A DNA stretch of 64,000 bases from Veillonella sp. KGMB01456 (GTDB taxonomy: Bacteria > Bacillota > Negativicutes > Veillonellales > Veillonellaceae), in NCBI RefSeq assembly GCF_023051165.1, contig NZ_JALKIG010000006.1, positions 30,539 through 94,538 on the forward strand. The letters run 5' to 3'. Numbering within the stretch: the stretch's first letter is position 1; every line of letters starts with the position of its first letter. The notes below the pieces were generated by a model. The model made no database searches. It saw only the letters and a list, made by a program, of their open reading frames with translations, and had not been told where the DNA came from. Below, piece after piece: positions 8,265 through 17,013 of the stretch. The translations under genes were made by a program, and so were the position numbers.

Positions 8265-9222
8265 TGAAAATGAGTCCTGCCTTTACTTGGTGACCACGAC
8301 AAAAATCGCCAGCCGACATGCGTTTCTTATTATCCGGCTGAACTTCCAACACTCTCACTGCTCCCTCACCGGCAGCTACTACAAAATCTTGTTCGTTCAC
8401 TGCCAAAATAGTACCGGCTTTTTGACCGGCCGATAAATTATGCTGTTTCATATCATCCATTGTCAGCGCTTCAGCTTGCCATACTTTTAAACGCTTGCCG
8501 TCTAAAAAGGTAAAACATCCCGGTGCCGGATTCAAGCCCCGCACCTGATTTGCCAAAGAAATAGCGCTCTTTTCCCAATCAATAGCACCCATCTCTTTGG
8601 TAATTTTCGTAGTATGAGTGGCTTTAGCGTCATCTTGTTTCACCGGCTGTAATTCACCGGCCTGTGCTTTCCTTAAGATATCATTAATGACTTCACCGCC
8701 CATAACGGCCAAACGATCAAATAATTCGCCCGTCGTTTCCCCGTCTTTAATGTCGGTTTTCACAACATCCAAAATATCGCCCGTATCGAGTCCGTCATCC
8801 ATTTGCATAATGGTCACACCCGTTTCGGTATCACCGTTTAAAATGGCCCAATGAATCGGTGCCGCTCCGCGATATTTAGGTAACAAAGACGCATGCACAT
8901 TGATACAACCGAATTTTGGCAAACGAATGAGCCATGGCGGTAAAATTTTACCATATGCCACTACGACGATAATATCAGGCGCCAATGACTCCAATAGGTT
9001 TTGTGCCGCTTCATCACGTAAAGTATTAGGCTGATAAACCGCTACGTCGGCTGCTAGCGCACACTCTTTAACAGGTGGCATTTGAACTTTTTTACCGCGT
9101 CCCTTTTGTTTATCCGGTTGGCAAAAAACGCCTACTACTTCATTAGGACCATCAATTAAAGCCTGCAAAGTAGGTACGGCAAAGTCCGGTGTCCCCATAA
9201 ATACAACTCGTAATGAATTCAT
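8257..9222 (-). CDS. fmt: Methionyl-tRNA formyltransferase
   Basis: Formylates Met on initiator tRNA using 10-formyl-THF. The 321 residues comprise an N-terminal formyltransferase domain, starting RVVFMGTPDFAVPTL, with the HASLLPKYRGAAPI catalytic region (Asn/His/Asp centre) and MQMDDGLDTGDIL, and a C-terminal OB-like tRNA-binding domain from about 205. It starts 9 bp after def, its functional partner that removes the formyl group, and is followed without a gap by the DUF116 gene. Confidence 0.97.
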   Translation of the reverse strand: MNSLRVVFMGTPDFAVPTLQALIDGPNEVVGVFCQPDKQKGRGKKVQMPPVKECALAADVAVYQPNTLRDEAAQNLLESLAPDIIVVVAYGKILPPWLIRLPKFGCINVHASLLPKYRGAAPIHWAILNGDTETGVTIMQMDDGLDTGDILDVVKTDIKDGETTGELFDRLAVMGGEVINDILRKAQAGELQPVKQDDAKATHTTKITKEMGAIDWEKSAISLANQVRGLNPAPGCFTFLDGKRLKVWQAEALTMDDMKQHNLSAGQKAGTILAVNEQDFVVAAGEGAVRVLEVQPDNKKRMSAGDFCRGHQVKAGLIFNA

Positions 9223-9231
9223 GAAAACCTC

Positions 9232-9756
9232 CTAAACCTCTACTGCTTCACCGGCGGATTTTTTTGCATCCGCTGCCGCTTCCTCCATAACCTCAGCCGC
9301 TTCATCTTTTACACGATATGCAGCTTCTACTTTTTCAATAAATAAAATACCGTCCAAATGGTCGATTTCATGCTGAATAATACGCGCTAAGAAACCTTCC
9401 GCTTTCAATTTTTTCTTCTTGTTATGACGGTCGATATAATGAACTTCAATGTCTTGATAGCGCTTTACGTCACCAAAATAACCGGGCACACTTAAGCAAC
9501 CTTCAAGGCCAATCTGTTCCCCATCGCCTTTAACGATTACAGGATTGATGAATTCCTGCAAGCCCGTACCGTCATCAACTACGATAATACGTTTCGACAC
9601 ATTAACCTGTGGTGCCGCCAAACCGACACCGTCGGACACACGCATAGTTTCCGCCATATCGTCTAAAAGCTGGCGCATTTTTTTATTTACAAAATCTACA
9701 GGTTCTGCTACCTGTTTCAAGACAGGATGACCTGCTTTAATAATTTCTAATACCAT
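9232..9756 (-). CDS. def: Peptide deformylase
   Basis: Fe/Zn-dependent hydrolase that removes formyl from nascent proteins. All three family motifs are present: GVGLAAPQ, EGCLSVPG (metal Cys) and QHEIDHLDG (metal His residues and catalytic Glu). At 174 residues it is slightly long for this class because of a C-terminal tail rich in Ala, Glu and Lys (about 150-174) that looks disordered or helical. It lies between priA (11 bp upstream) and fmt. Confidence 0.97.
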   Translation of the reverse strand: MVLEIIKAGHPVLKQVAEPVDFVNKKMRQLLDDMAETMRVSDGVGLAAPQVNVSKRIIVVDDGTGLQEFINPVIVKGDGEQIGLEGCLSVPGYFGDVKRYQDIEVHYIDRHNKKKKLKAEGFLARIIQHEIDHLDGILFIEKVEAAYRVKDEAAEVMEEAAADAKKSAGEAVEV

Positions 9757-9767
9757 ATTGCCTCCTA

Positions 9768-11948
9768 TTAAACGGGATCCACGTCAATTTGCAGTCCCTC
9801 TTGTGTAAAAATCCACGATGTATATATATATTCTTTTATTTTCTCTAAATGATTACCCCGCACCATAATCGCTACGCGATATAAATCGCGCACCTTTTTA
9901 ATGCCTTCCTGATAGGGACCCATCACATCCAGTTCCCCCGGTACGGCAAACGGTTCCAATGCCGCTACTATACGCTCCGCTATGTCCATGGCTTTCGCTT
10001 CCTCTTTATGTTGAATACGAAAATGCATCATAGAACCTAATGGCGGATACCCCAGTAGTTCACGCGCTTTTATTTCTTCTTCGTAAAAACCCACATAATC
10101 ATGAGCCTTACTCTTTATTATAGCATAATGTAAAGGATTATAGGTCTGAATTACAACTTGACCTTTACCGGTACTGCGCCCGGCTCGTCCCGCCACCTGC
10201 GTAAGTAAGTCAAACGTCCGTTCCGATGCGCTGTATAAAGGAATATTCAGTACCGAATCGGCCGTTAAAACACCTACTGCGGTTACCCCTTTAAAGTCAT
10301 GCCCTTTGGCCACCATTTGCGTACCCAGCAAAATATCATAACGGCCTTCACCAAAGTCGTTTAGAATTTGTTCCCCATTGCCTTTTTTGGCTGTCACATC
10401 CTGATCGAGCCGCGCTATACGGGCATCGCGGAAATTGCGCTGCAATTCCTCTTCCACCTTCTGTGTGCCGGAGCCGAAGAATTTTATCTTATGACTGCCG
10501 CAATGAGGACAAACCGTAGGTACCGGTTCATGATGTTCACAGTAATGACAACGCAATTCTTCACCTTCACGATGGTACACCATGGCAATATCGCAGTGAG
10601 GACATTTGATGGGTTCACCACAATCGCGACACATGACAAAAGTACTAAAACCGCGACGATTTAAAAGAATAATCATTTGCTCTTTATTGGTCAAGGTCTG
10701 GCGAATTAAATGACTCATAGCACTGGAAAAAACAGAATAATTCCCGTAAACCATTTCTTCCTTCATGTCAATAATCTGTACTTTAGGCAAGGGCTGATGA
10801 AAAATTCGATGTTTCAATTCCAGTAAGGTATATTGTCCCTGTTTTGCCAAGTAGTACGATTCAATCGATGGCGTAGCGGACCCCAAAATGAGGGGACAAC
10901 TATTAGCTTCGGCACGCCAACGGGCTACCATGCGTGCATGGTAACGTACCATGTCTTCCTGCTTGTACGACGTATCATGTTCTTCATCCACGATGATTAA
11001 ACCGATATCATCAGTGGGAGCAAACACAGCGGACCTGGCACCGATAATAATATGGCTGTCCTTACGTCGTAAGCGCTCCCAGTTATTATACCGTTCACTG
11101 ATAGTAAGCTTACTGTGAAAAACAACTACTTCGTCACCGAAAGTATCCACGAAACGCTTTACAATCTGATTGGTCAGCATAATTTCCGGCACTAACACGA
11201 TGGCAATTTTATCTTTAGTCAAACAATCCTTAGCAGCCTTCATATAAATCTGCGTTTTACCGCTGCCCGTTACGCCATGAAGCAAGAATGTACCAGCTTC
11301 ACTTGCTAGCACAGCTTTTTGAATGGGCTCATAGCATCGTAATTGTTCGTCCGTTAATGGCAAATCCTTGGCTTGACGGGCATCAAACTTCGTTTTTGTC
11401 TTACTGTATCGTTCTTCTACGGTAATGCCTTCATAGGTCATAACCTGTTTTATAACGGGTAAAGTAAATCCGTCTTTTTGCAGACTATGAACTGATGCGG
11501 TACCCAATTCCTGTAAATAAAAACCAAGTTCCCTTTGACGTTTTCGCTTCGGCGGAATATGTTCCGGCTTAAACCAAGGTTCAACCAGTAACCATTGTTC
11601 CTTTGGCCGTTCATAGCTTTTTAATTGCTTTTTATCGATTGTAAATAAACTGAGAGCTTCGGACAACGCACAAAGATAATACTCACTTAAGCGCTTTGCC
11701 GTAGCCAGCATTTCAGGCGTAAACCATGGTTCCTTATCCAATACTGCTTGGATAGGTTTAATTTGATACGACGGTACTTCTTCCAGCTCACGATAGCCAA
11801 TAAGAATTCCTTCTTCACGAGTACGCCCCAAAGGGACAGCTACACGTGTGCCCGGCATAATCGTGCCTAAATGTTCCGGCACGGCATAACTGAACGGACT
11901 ATTCATTTTTTTAGCCGGTCGATTGATAATAACCTCTGCTACACGCAT
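9768..11948 (-). CDS. priA: Primosomal replication-restart helicase PriA
   Basis: 3'-5' DNA helicase that reloads the replisome at collapsed forks. The 726 residues show an N-terminal DNA-binding domain, Walker A HGVTGSGKTQIY, the DEEH box IVDEEHDTSYKQ, a zinc-binding insertion with paired cysteines (CRDCGEPIKCPHC, then CHYC and CPHC), and helicase motif VAGRAGRS near residue 590. It is first in the priA-def-fmt group. In Bacillus it directly follows coaBC; here metK and a malolactic-type gene lie between. It begins after the terminator of the latter, so it should have its own promoter, but I did not find a clear one. Confidence 0.96.
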   Translation of the reverse strand: MRVAEVIINRPAKKMNSPFSYAVPEHLGTIMPGTRVAVPLGRTREEGILIGYRELEEVPSYQIKPIQAVLDKEPWFTPEMLATAKRLSEYYLCALSEALSLFTIDKKQLKSYERPKEQWLLVEPWFKPEHIPPKRKRQRELGFYLQELGTASVHSLQKDGFTLPVIKQVMTYEGITVEERYSKTKTKFDARQAKDLPLTDEQLRCYEPIQKAVLASEAGTFLLHGVTGSGKTQIYMKAAKDCLTKDKIAIVLVPEIMLTNQIVKRFVDTFGDEVVVFHSKLTISERYNNWERLRRKDSHIIIGARSAVFAPTDDIGLIIVDEEHDTSYKQEDMVRYHARMVARWRAEANSCPLILGSATPSIESYYLAKQGQYTLLELKHRIFHQPLPKVQIIDMKEEMVYGNYSVFSSAMSHLIRQTLTNKEQMIILLNRRGFSTFVMCRDCGEPIKCPHCDIAMVYHREGEELRCHYCEHHEPVPTVCPHCGSHKIKFFGSGTQKVEEELQRNFRDARIARLDQDVTAKKGNGEQILNDFGEGRYDILLGTQMVAKGHDFKGVTAVGVLTADSVLNIPLYSASERTFDLLTQVAGRAGRSTGKGQVVIQTYNPLHYAIIKSKAHDYVGFYEEEIKARELLGYPPLGSMMHFRIQHKEEAKAMDIAERIVAALEPFAVPGELDVMGPYQEGIKKVRDLYRVAIMVRGNHLEKIKEYIYTSWIFTQEGLQIDVDPV

Positions 11949-12053
11949 GCTATCCCTCCTTTGCAGTATTTTTTATTATACCATTTTTTTCGATATTTTT
12001 AAACAATAGACATGGCGATTCGCATACAAATAATGCGTATTTTGAGTGTGGAC

Positions 12054-12110
12054 TCTAAAAAATTCCCTCCCCGAACTTCGTTAACGAAAAAGTTGCTCGC
12101 GGAGGGAATT
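12054..12110 (-). terminator. Intrinsic terminator after the malolactic/malic enzyme gene
   Basis: Arms AATTCCCTCC (12061-12070) and GGAGGGAATT (12101-12110) form a perfect 10-bp stem. The 30-nt interior can pair further through CGAACTT/AAGTT-like segments. On the minus strand the stem runs into TTTT. It lies 30 bp past the stop codon and separates this gene from priA. Confidence 0.85.
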
Positions 12111-12139
12111 TACTTTGCCTTTTTCAGGCAATTATTTAA

Positions 12140-13816
12140 TTATTCTTTCGTCAAATCCTTATATTCAGGAACCCATTTAACGGACTTTACTGCACTCGGC
12201 ACTTCTTCTTTGGAAATTGTTGCCACGTTCTGAGCTACAGCCTCATTAGCTACAGCAATGGCAATCGTTTCAGAAAATTCTGTAAGTTTTGATACCGGTG
12301 GAATCGTAGCTGCCCCAGGTTTCGTCACATCAATGATACCGCCTAAGGAATGAGCTGCTTTGGAAATCATTTGGTCTGTCAAAAGTTTAGCTCCGGCCGC
12401 AATCGCCCCGAGACCAAGGCCCGGATAAATCAACGCATTATTGGCCTGACCGATGTCATACGTAACACCATTATACGAAACCGGTTTAGCCGGAATACCC
12501 GTTGCTACCAAGGCTTTACCATCAGTCCAAGTAATAAGCTGTTCCGCCGTTGCTTCCGCCAGTTCAGTAGGATTACTCAATGGGAAGATAATAGGACGTG
12601 CCGTATGAGCCGCCATTTCTTTTACAACAGCTTCCGTAAAGGCACCGCTTTTAGTGGAAGTGCCTACCAAAATTGTCGGATGAATGGCTTTCACACAGTC
12701 TTCAAGGGTCGTTAATTTCTTCGTATCGCCGCCTAAAGAAGCTTTAACATAGTCATTAGCTTCCAATTCACTGCGTTTACGGGCAAACGGTTTTTGTTCC
12801 GGTGTTAAATCATCCATATCGTCGAATAAAAGGCCCTGTTTATCTACCAAGTAGAATTTCTTGATAGCCTCTTTACGTGGTACGCCTTGGTCCACATATT
12901 CTTGTAAAACACGATTAGCAATACCGCAACCGGCCGTACCGGCACCGAAGCACATGTACACTTGATCTTTTAATTCTTCGCCGGAGATTTTTAAACCACC
13001 TAAAATACCGGCTAAAGAAATAATACCGGTTCCTTCAATATCATCGTTGAAAACAGGATATTTATCTTTATAGGCATTTAAAATATTAGCTGCATTGTCG
13101 CGACCGAAGTCTTCGAAATGGAGATATAAATTAGGAAATAATTTTTCAACAGTCTGAACGAATTGATCTACAAATTTATAGTACGGTTCACCGCTCACAC
13201 GTTTATGTTTATTACCCAAATATAACGGATCATCCAATAGTTCTTGACGATTAGTCCCCACATCGAGCACAACCGGCAATACACGCTGCGGGTCCAAACC
13301 GGCGGCCGCCGTATACACCATCAGTTTACCGATAGAAATGGCAACACCGTTAAGGCCCCAGTCACCGATACCCAAAATAGCTTCCGCATCGGTTACGACG
13401 ATTAAATTAATATCACGGCCATAAGCTGCATTTTTCAAAGCGTCTTCCATATTTTCCGGGTTATCAATCGATAAAAAGGCGGAATTCTGCGGAGTCGTAT
13501 AATATTCGCTGTAATTGCGAATCGTATCGGCAATACATGGGTCATATACAATCGGCAAAAAATCTTCCACATGCTGGCTGAACAAATAGTAGAACAAGGT
13601 ACGGTTATGGCTAAACACCTTCATCAAAAAATGGCGTTTATCCACATCGTTAGTCTTCATAGACATAGCTTGATATGCTTGAGCGGCCTGCTCTTCAATG
13701 GTCTGAATTTTGTCGGGAATCATACCATTTAACTTAAATAGTTCACGTTCTTCAGCACTGAATGCCGTTCCCTTATTCAAAAAAGGGTCATTAATAATAT
13801 CATATGCATTTTTCAT
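12140..13816 (-). CDS. mleA: Malolactic enzyme / NAD-dependent malic enzyme (MleA-like)
   Basis: A 558-residue malic-enzyme-family protein. Conserved parts include the N-terminal [15 protein letters not shown], the substrate-domain [16 protein letters not shown] and [11 protein letters not shown], metal-binding FEDFG and FNDDIEGTG, and the NAD-site [11 protein letters not shown]. Several stretches ([57 protein letters not shown]) resemble the malolactic enzymes of lactic acid bacteria more than E. coli MaeA, from memory of those sequences. It could therefore decarboxylate malate to lactate, or to pyruvate with NADH; motifs alone cannot decide. Either would suit an organism using lactate and malate. 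It is a single-gene unit between metK and priA with its own terminator. Confidence 0.85.
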   Translation of the reverse strand: MKNAYDIINDPFLNKGTAFSAEERELFKLNGMIPDKIQTIEEQAAQAYQAMSMKTNDVDKRHFLMKVFSHNRTLFYYLFSQHVEDFLPIVYDPCIADTIRNYSEYYTTPQNSAFLSIDNPENMEDALKNAAYGRDINLIVVTDAEAILGIGDWGLNGVAISIGKLMVYTAAAGLDPQRVLPVVLDVGTNRQELLDDPLYLGNKHKRVSGEPYYKFVDQFVQTVEKLFPNLYLHFEDFGRDNAANILNAYKDKYPVFNDDIEGTGIISLAGILGGLKISGEELKDQVYMCFGAGTAGCGIANRVLQEYVDQGVPRKEAIKKFYLVDKQGLLFDDMDDLTPEQKPFARKRSELEANDYVKASLGGDTKKLTTLEDCVKAIHPTILVGTSTKSGAFTEAVVKEMAAHTARPIIFPLSNPTELAEATAEQLITWTDGKALVATGIPAKPVSYNGVTYDIGQANNALIYPGLGLGAIAAGAKLLTDQMISKAAHSLGGIIDVTKPGAATIPPVSKLTEFSETIAIAVANEAVAQNVATISKEEVPSAVKSVKWVPEYKDLTKE

Positions 13817-13956
13817 ATAAATCCTCCTTCTGAATTACCGCTAATTCAAAAACAAAAAATTACATACGTTATCAGGGTATTATGAACGCCGATAATTGAT
13901 AAACTAATTCAGTATCAAAACATGCTATATCGATATATTTAAACTTCTCTTCTTTA

Positions 13957-13987
13957 ATTATACAATAAATATTACCACCATGGTCAA
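13957..13987 (-). promoter_or_regulatory. Candidate promoter for the malolactic/malic enzyme gene
   Basis: Minus-strand TTGACC (complement of 13982-13987) and a perfect TATAAT (complement of 13957-13962) are separated by 19 bp, longer than the ideal 17. The -10 lies 141 bp before the start codon, leaving a long untranslated leader. The wide spacing is compatible with an activator-dependent promoter. Confidence 0.35.
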
Positions 13988-14008
13988 ACACCTTTTTAAT
14001 AAAGAAAA

Positions 14009-14023
14009 CAATTTCACAAATTG
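14009..14023. repeat. 15-bp palindrome upstream of the malolactic/malic enzyme promoter
   Basis: CAATTT-CAC-AAATTG is a perfect inverted repeat with a 3-bp centre. It lies 22 bp upstream of the candidate -35. Its position and symmetry suit a transcription-factor site; LysR-type regulators such as MleR control malolactic genes in lactic acid bacteria, but no regulator gene is adjacent here. Confidence 0.35.
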
Positions 14024-14063
14024 CATAAAAAAGTATCCGGCAGAGTAAGTAATAATGTCTATC

Positions 14064-14101
14064 AAAAAAGCAGAGACCGTATCAATGATACAATCTCTGC
14101 T
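14064..14101 (-). terminator. Intrinsic terminator after metK
   Basis: The minus-strand arms AGCAGAGATTGTATC and GATACGGTCTCTGCT form a 15-bp stem (two G-U pairs) with a 3-nt loop, directly followed by six T (complement of 14063-14068). It is a strong intrinsic terminator 80 bp past the metK stop. Confidence 0.9.
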
Positions 14102-14180
14102 CTATAGATTTGAAATTAAACTCAGCTTGTTAAAATATAAGCCATTTAAAACTTACTCTGTTTAATTTCAGATTATTTAA

Positions 14181-15371
14181 TTATAAACCCGCTTCTTTGC
14201 GAAGAACATCAGCTTTATCAGTGTGTTCCCAAGGCAAATCAACATCGGTACGACCAAAGTGACCGTAAGCTGCCGTCTGATGATAGATTGGACGGAGCAA
14301 ATCAAGCATTTCAATAATGCCGGCCGGACGAAGGTCAAAATGTTTCTTAACGAGTTCGCCGATTTGCTGTTCGGAGATTTTACCGGTACCGAAAGTTTCT
14401 ACCATGATGGATACAGGTTTAGCTACGCCGATAGCATAAGCAATCTGAATTTCACATTTATCGGCAAGACCGGCTGCTACGATGTTTTTAGCTACGTAAC
14501 GAGCTGCATAGGCCGCACTGCGGTCAACTTTTGTAGGATCCTTGCCGGAGAATGCACCGCCGCCGTGACGAGCCATGCCGCCGTAAGTATCAACGATAAT
14601 CTTACGACCTGTTAAGCCGGCGTCGCCTTGCGGACCGCCAATTACGAAACGACCGGTTGGGTTAATGAAGAATTTAGTGTTTTCATCAACAAAACCTTCC
14701 GGTAATACCGGTTTGATAACCAATTCTTTAAGGTCTGCTTCGATTTGTTCACGGGATACTTCAGGACCGTGCTGCGTGGAAATTACGATGGTTTCAATAC
14801 GTTTAGGCACGCCGTCAACGTATTCAACAGTTACCTGAGTTTTACCGTCCGGACGAAGGTAAGGCAAAGTGCCGTCTTTACGAACTTTGGTCAATTGACG
14901 GGATAAGCGATGTGCAAGAGCAATCGGCATTGGCATGAATTCTTCGGTTTCGTTAGTTGCATAACCGAACATCATCCCTTGGTCGCCGGCACCGATTTTA
15001 TCAAATTTATCTGCGCCGCCTTCACGAGTTTCCAACGCATCGTCTACACCCATAGCGATATCGGCAGATTGTTCGTCAATAGCTACATTAACGCCGCAAG
15101 TATCGCAGTCAAAACCGTATTTAGCACGAGTGTACCCGATTTCGCGAATCGTTTCACGAACAATATGATTAATATCTACATAACAGTTAGTGGAAATTTC
15201 ACCCACTACATGAACTTGACCTGTTGTTACAAGTGTTTCACATGCTACATGTGCCGTTGGATCTTGCGCAATAATCGCATCAAGTACGGCGTCTGAAATT
15301 TGGTCAGCGATTTTATCTGGATGACCTTCCGTTACGGATTCAGATGTGAAAAATACATGTTTTTCAGCCAT
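14181..15371 (-). CDS. metK: S-adenosylmethionine synthetase MetK
   Basis: Makes SAM from methionine and ATP. The 396 residues show the N-terminal [20 protein letters not shown], the substrate/ATP motif [12 protein letters not shown], and the P-loop-like [19 protein letters not shown]. Expression is controlled by its own leader: a consensus promoter (15570-15598), then a SAM-I riboswitch with a terminator ending about 15 bp before the start codon, so excess SAM shuts the gene off. The ribosome site GGAGG lies in the short stretch after the riboswitch terminator. Its position between coaBC and priA is not the Bacillus arrangement. Confidence 0.98.
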   Translation of the reverse strand: MAEKHVFFTSESVTEGHPDKIADQISDAVLDAIIAQDPTAHVACETLVTTGQVHVVGEISTNCYVDINHIVRETIREIGYTRAKYGFDCDTCGVNVAIDEQSADIAMGVDDALETREGGADKFDKIGAGDQGMMFGYATNETEEFMPMPIALAHRLSRQLTKVRKDGTLPYLRPDGKTQVTVEYVDGVPKRIETIVISTQHGPEVSREQIEADLKELVIKPVLPEGFVDENTKFFINPTGRFVIGGPQGDAGLTGRKIIVDTYGGMARHGGGAFSGKDPTKVDRSAAYAARYVAKNIVAAGLADKCEIQIAYAIGVAKPVSIMVETFGTGKISEQQIGELVKKHFDLRPAGIIEMLDLLRPIYHQTAAYGHFGRTDVDLPWEHTDKADVLRKEAGL

Positions 15372-15385
15372 TTACCCTTTACCTC

Positions 15386-15526
15386 CATAAAAAAATTCCT
15401 CATCAGCCAAGCGATGAGGAATATAACCCCATCTTTCGGCATATACCGTCGGACTTAGCACCTTTTCACATGAATGGTTGCTGTAGCTTCACAGGGCCTT
15501 TCCCTCCACTACTCTTGATGAGACAA
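15386..15526 (-). ncRNA. SAM-I (S-box) riboswitch with terminator, upstream of metK
   Basis: The minus-strand leader has the S-box core in order: TCTCATCAAGAG, GTGGAGGGAAAGGCCC, GAAGC, CAGCAACC, AAGGTGCTAAGTCC and GAAAGATGGGG. The P1 helix pairs TCTCATC at the 5' end with GATGGGG at the 3' end of the core. GATGGGG can instead pair with CCTCATC (complement of 15398-15404) as an antiterminator. CCTCATC also forms the terminator stem (15395-15404 with 15413-15422), followed by a run of seven T. This is the textbook SAM-off switch, and the mutually exclusive helices can be read directly. Confidence 0.97.
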
Positions 15527-15569
15527 AAATTACTATTAATTTAATTGTGATAGTTTATATCACTGATTT

Positions 15570-15598
15570 ATTATACTATGGAATTACAATTCTGCCAA
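15570..15598 (-). promoter_or_regulatory. Promoter of the SAM riboswitch-metK transcript
   Basis: Minus-strand TTGGCA (complement of 15593-15598) and perfect TATAAT (complement of 15570-15575) are separated by 17 bp. The -35 overlaps the last codons of coaBC. Transcription would begin near 15563, about 35 nt before the riboswitch core. Confidence 0.85.
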
Positions 15599-16765
15599 GG
15601 CTGAAATAATTCGCTTAGCGACATCACTTTTTGTCATAAGTGGCAATTGCATAATTTGACCACCCGGATAAATAAAAGTAACTTCATTGGTATCAACGTT
15701 AAAGCCTGCATTTTGTTTGCTTACATCATTAGCTACGAGCATATCAAGATTTTTGTTAAGTACTTTTGATTTGCCGTACTCGATGACATTTTGTGTTTCC
15801 GCTGCAAAGCCGATAAGTTTTTGATGAGTTTTATTCGCACCTAGACCTTTCAAGATATCCGGATTCTTAACGAGTTTAAGCTCTAAGGTATCCATTTTCT
15901 TAATTTTGGTATCTGCCATGTTCTCCACGCGGAAATCGGCTACAGCTGCCGCCATAATAACGGCATCACAATCTTCATAACGACTGTTAACGGCTTCTTC
16001 CATATCGCGAGCCGAATCAACAGGCACAAATTCCACGCCATACGGCACCGGCAATGCGCTCGGTGCAGATATTAAAATCGTACGAGCCCCGGCCAAAGCT
16101 GCTTGTTCGGCCACAGCATAACCCATTTTGCCGCTGGAACGATTGCCGATATAGCGAACCGGGTCGATAGCTTCCTGCGTACCGCCGGCCGTTACAATTA
16201 CGGTTTTACCTTCCAGCAAATCACTTTTCATCATATGGAAGGATAACCATTCCACAATCTTTGCCGGTTCCGGCAAACGACCTTTACCGACTATACCGCA
16301 AGCCAAGTGACCGCTGTCGGCTTCCAAAATATGCATGCCCAACTCGCGTAAGGTATTCATATTACGCTGTGTTATCGGGTTTTCATACATATTAGTATTC
16401 ATGGCCGGACATAAGAAAATAGGCGCTTCGGTAGCCAATAGCTGCGTAGTCAACATATCATCAGCAATTCCGGCTGCCATTTTGCCAAGCACATTAGCCG
16501 TAGCCGGTGCCACTAAATAGGCATCGGCCCATCGGGCTAACGAAATATGCTCCACATTCCAATCATGTACATCTTCAAACATTTTAACAGCCACCGGATG
16601 GCCGCTGATTTCGCCGAAAGTCATAGGTGATACAAACTTGGTGGCGTTTTCTGTCATAACGACTTTAACTTCCGCGCCCAATTTACGTAAGCGACTAACC
16701 ACCTCAACAGCTTTATAGGCAGCAATACCGCCCGATACGCCTACAATTATGTGTTTATTTTTCAT
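15584..16765 (-). CDS. coaBC: Bifunctional phosphopantothenoylcysteine decarboxylase/synthetase CoaBC
   Basis: Performs two steps of CoA synthesis: CTP-dependent ligation of cysteine to 4'-phosphopantothenate and FMN-dependent decarboxylation. The 393 residues comprise an N-terminal CoaC flavoprotein domain with GVSGGIAAYK and the PAMNTNMYENP signature (catalytic region), and a C-terminal CoaB domain from about 185 with VTAGGTQEAIDPVRYIGNRS and AAAVADF. It closes the gmk-rpoZ-coaBC run. CoaD, a later step of the same pathway, is encoded at 21.3 kb. Confidence 0.97.
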   Translation of the reverse strand: MKNKHIIVGVSGGIAAYKAVEVVSRLRKLGAEVKVVMTENATKFVSPMTFGEISGHPVAVKMFEDVHDWNVEHISLARWADAYLVAPATANVLGKMAAGIADDMLTTQLLATEAPIFLCPAMNTNMYENPITQRNMNTLRELGMHILEADSGHLACGIVGKGRLPEPAKIVEWLSFHMMKSDLLEGKTVIVTAGGTQEAIDPVRYIGNRSSGKMGYAVAEQAALAGARTILISAPSALPVPYGVEFVPVDSARDMEEAVNSRYEDCDAVIMAAAVADFRVENMADTKIKKMDTLELKLVKNPDILKGLGANKTHQKLIGFAAETQNVIEYGKSKVLNKNLDMLVANDVSKQNAGFNVDTNEVTFIYPGGQIMQLPLMTKSDVAKRIISALAEL

Positions 16766-16794
16766 CCTCTGCCCCTGTTGGAATTAAAATTTAA

Positions 16795-17007
16795 TTATTT
16801 AATACCGTCTTTGGTACGTGTAAAACCGATTTTATCTTCCGCAATTTCATGTAATGCTACCGATACCGGTTTATCTGTGTCGAGACCGGATACTAAAGCA
16901 TGGTCACCATCGGTAAGCTCACGAGCACGTTTCGCTGCCAAAGTAACCAAAGTGTATTTACTGTCTACATGTTTTTCCAAGTCCTTTAATAAAGGTTTTA
17001 CCATCAT
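16795..17007 (-). CDS. rpoZ: RNA polymerase omega subunit
   Basis: A 70-residue assembly and ppGpp-related subunit of RNA polymerase. The sequence has the omega core: KYTLVTLAAKRARELTDG followed by KPVSVALHEIAEDKI. It is directly between gmk and coaBC, as in nearly all Firmicutes. Two ATG codons are adjacent at the start; the first, at 17005-17007, has an AAGGAG at suitable distance. Confidence 0.95.
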   Translation of the reverse strand: MMVKPLLKDLEKHVDSKYTLVTLAAKRARELTDGDHALVSGLDTDKPVSVALHEIAEDKIGFTRTKDGIK

Positions 17008-17013
17008 AACGCA

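Larger units (their letters stand above)
13817..14180. other. Intergenic region between metK and the malolactic/malic enzyme gene
   Basis: This 364-bp stretch has no convincing gene. It contains the metK terminator (14064-14101), a candidate promoter (13957-13987) and a 15-bp palindrome (14009-14023), both for the downstream minus-strand gene, and its ribosome site (AGGAGG, just before 13816). It is very AT-rich. Perfect 10-bp inverted arms CAGAGTAAGT (14041-14050) and ACTTACTCTG (14151-14160) flank the terminator. Confidence 0.7.
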
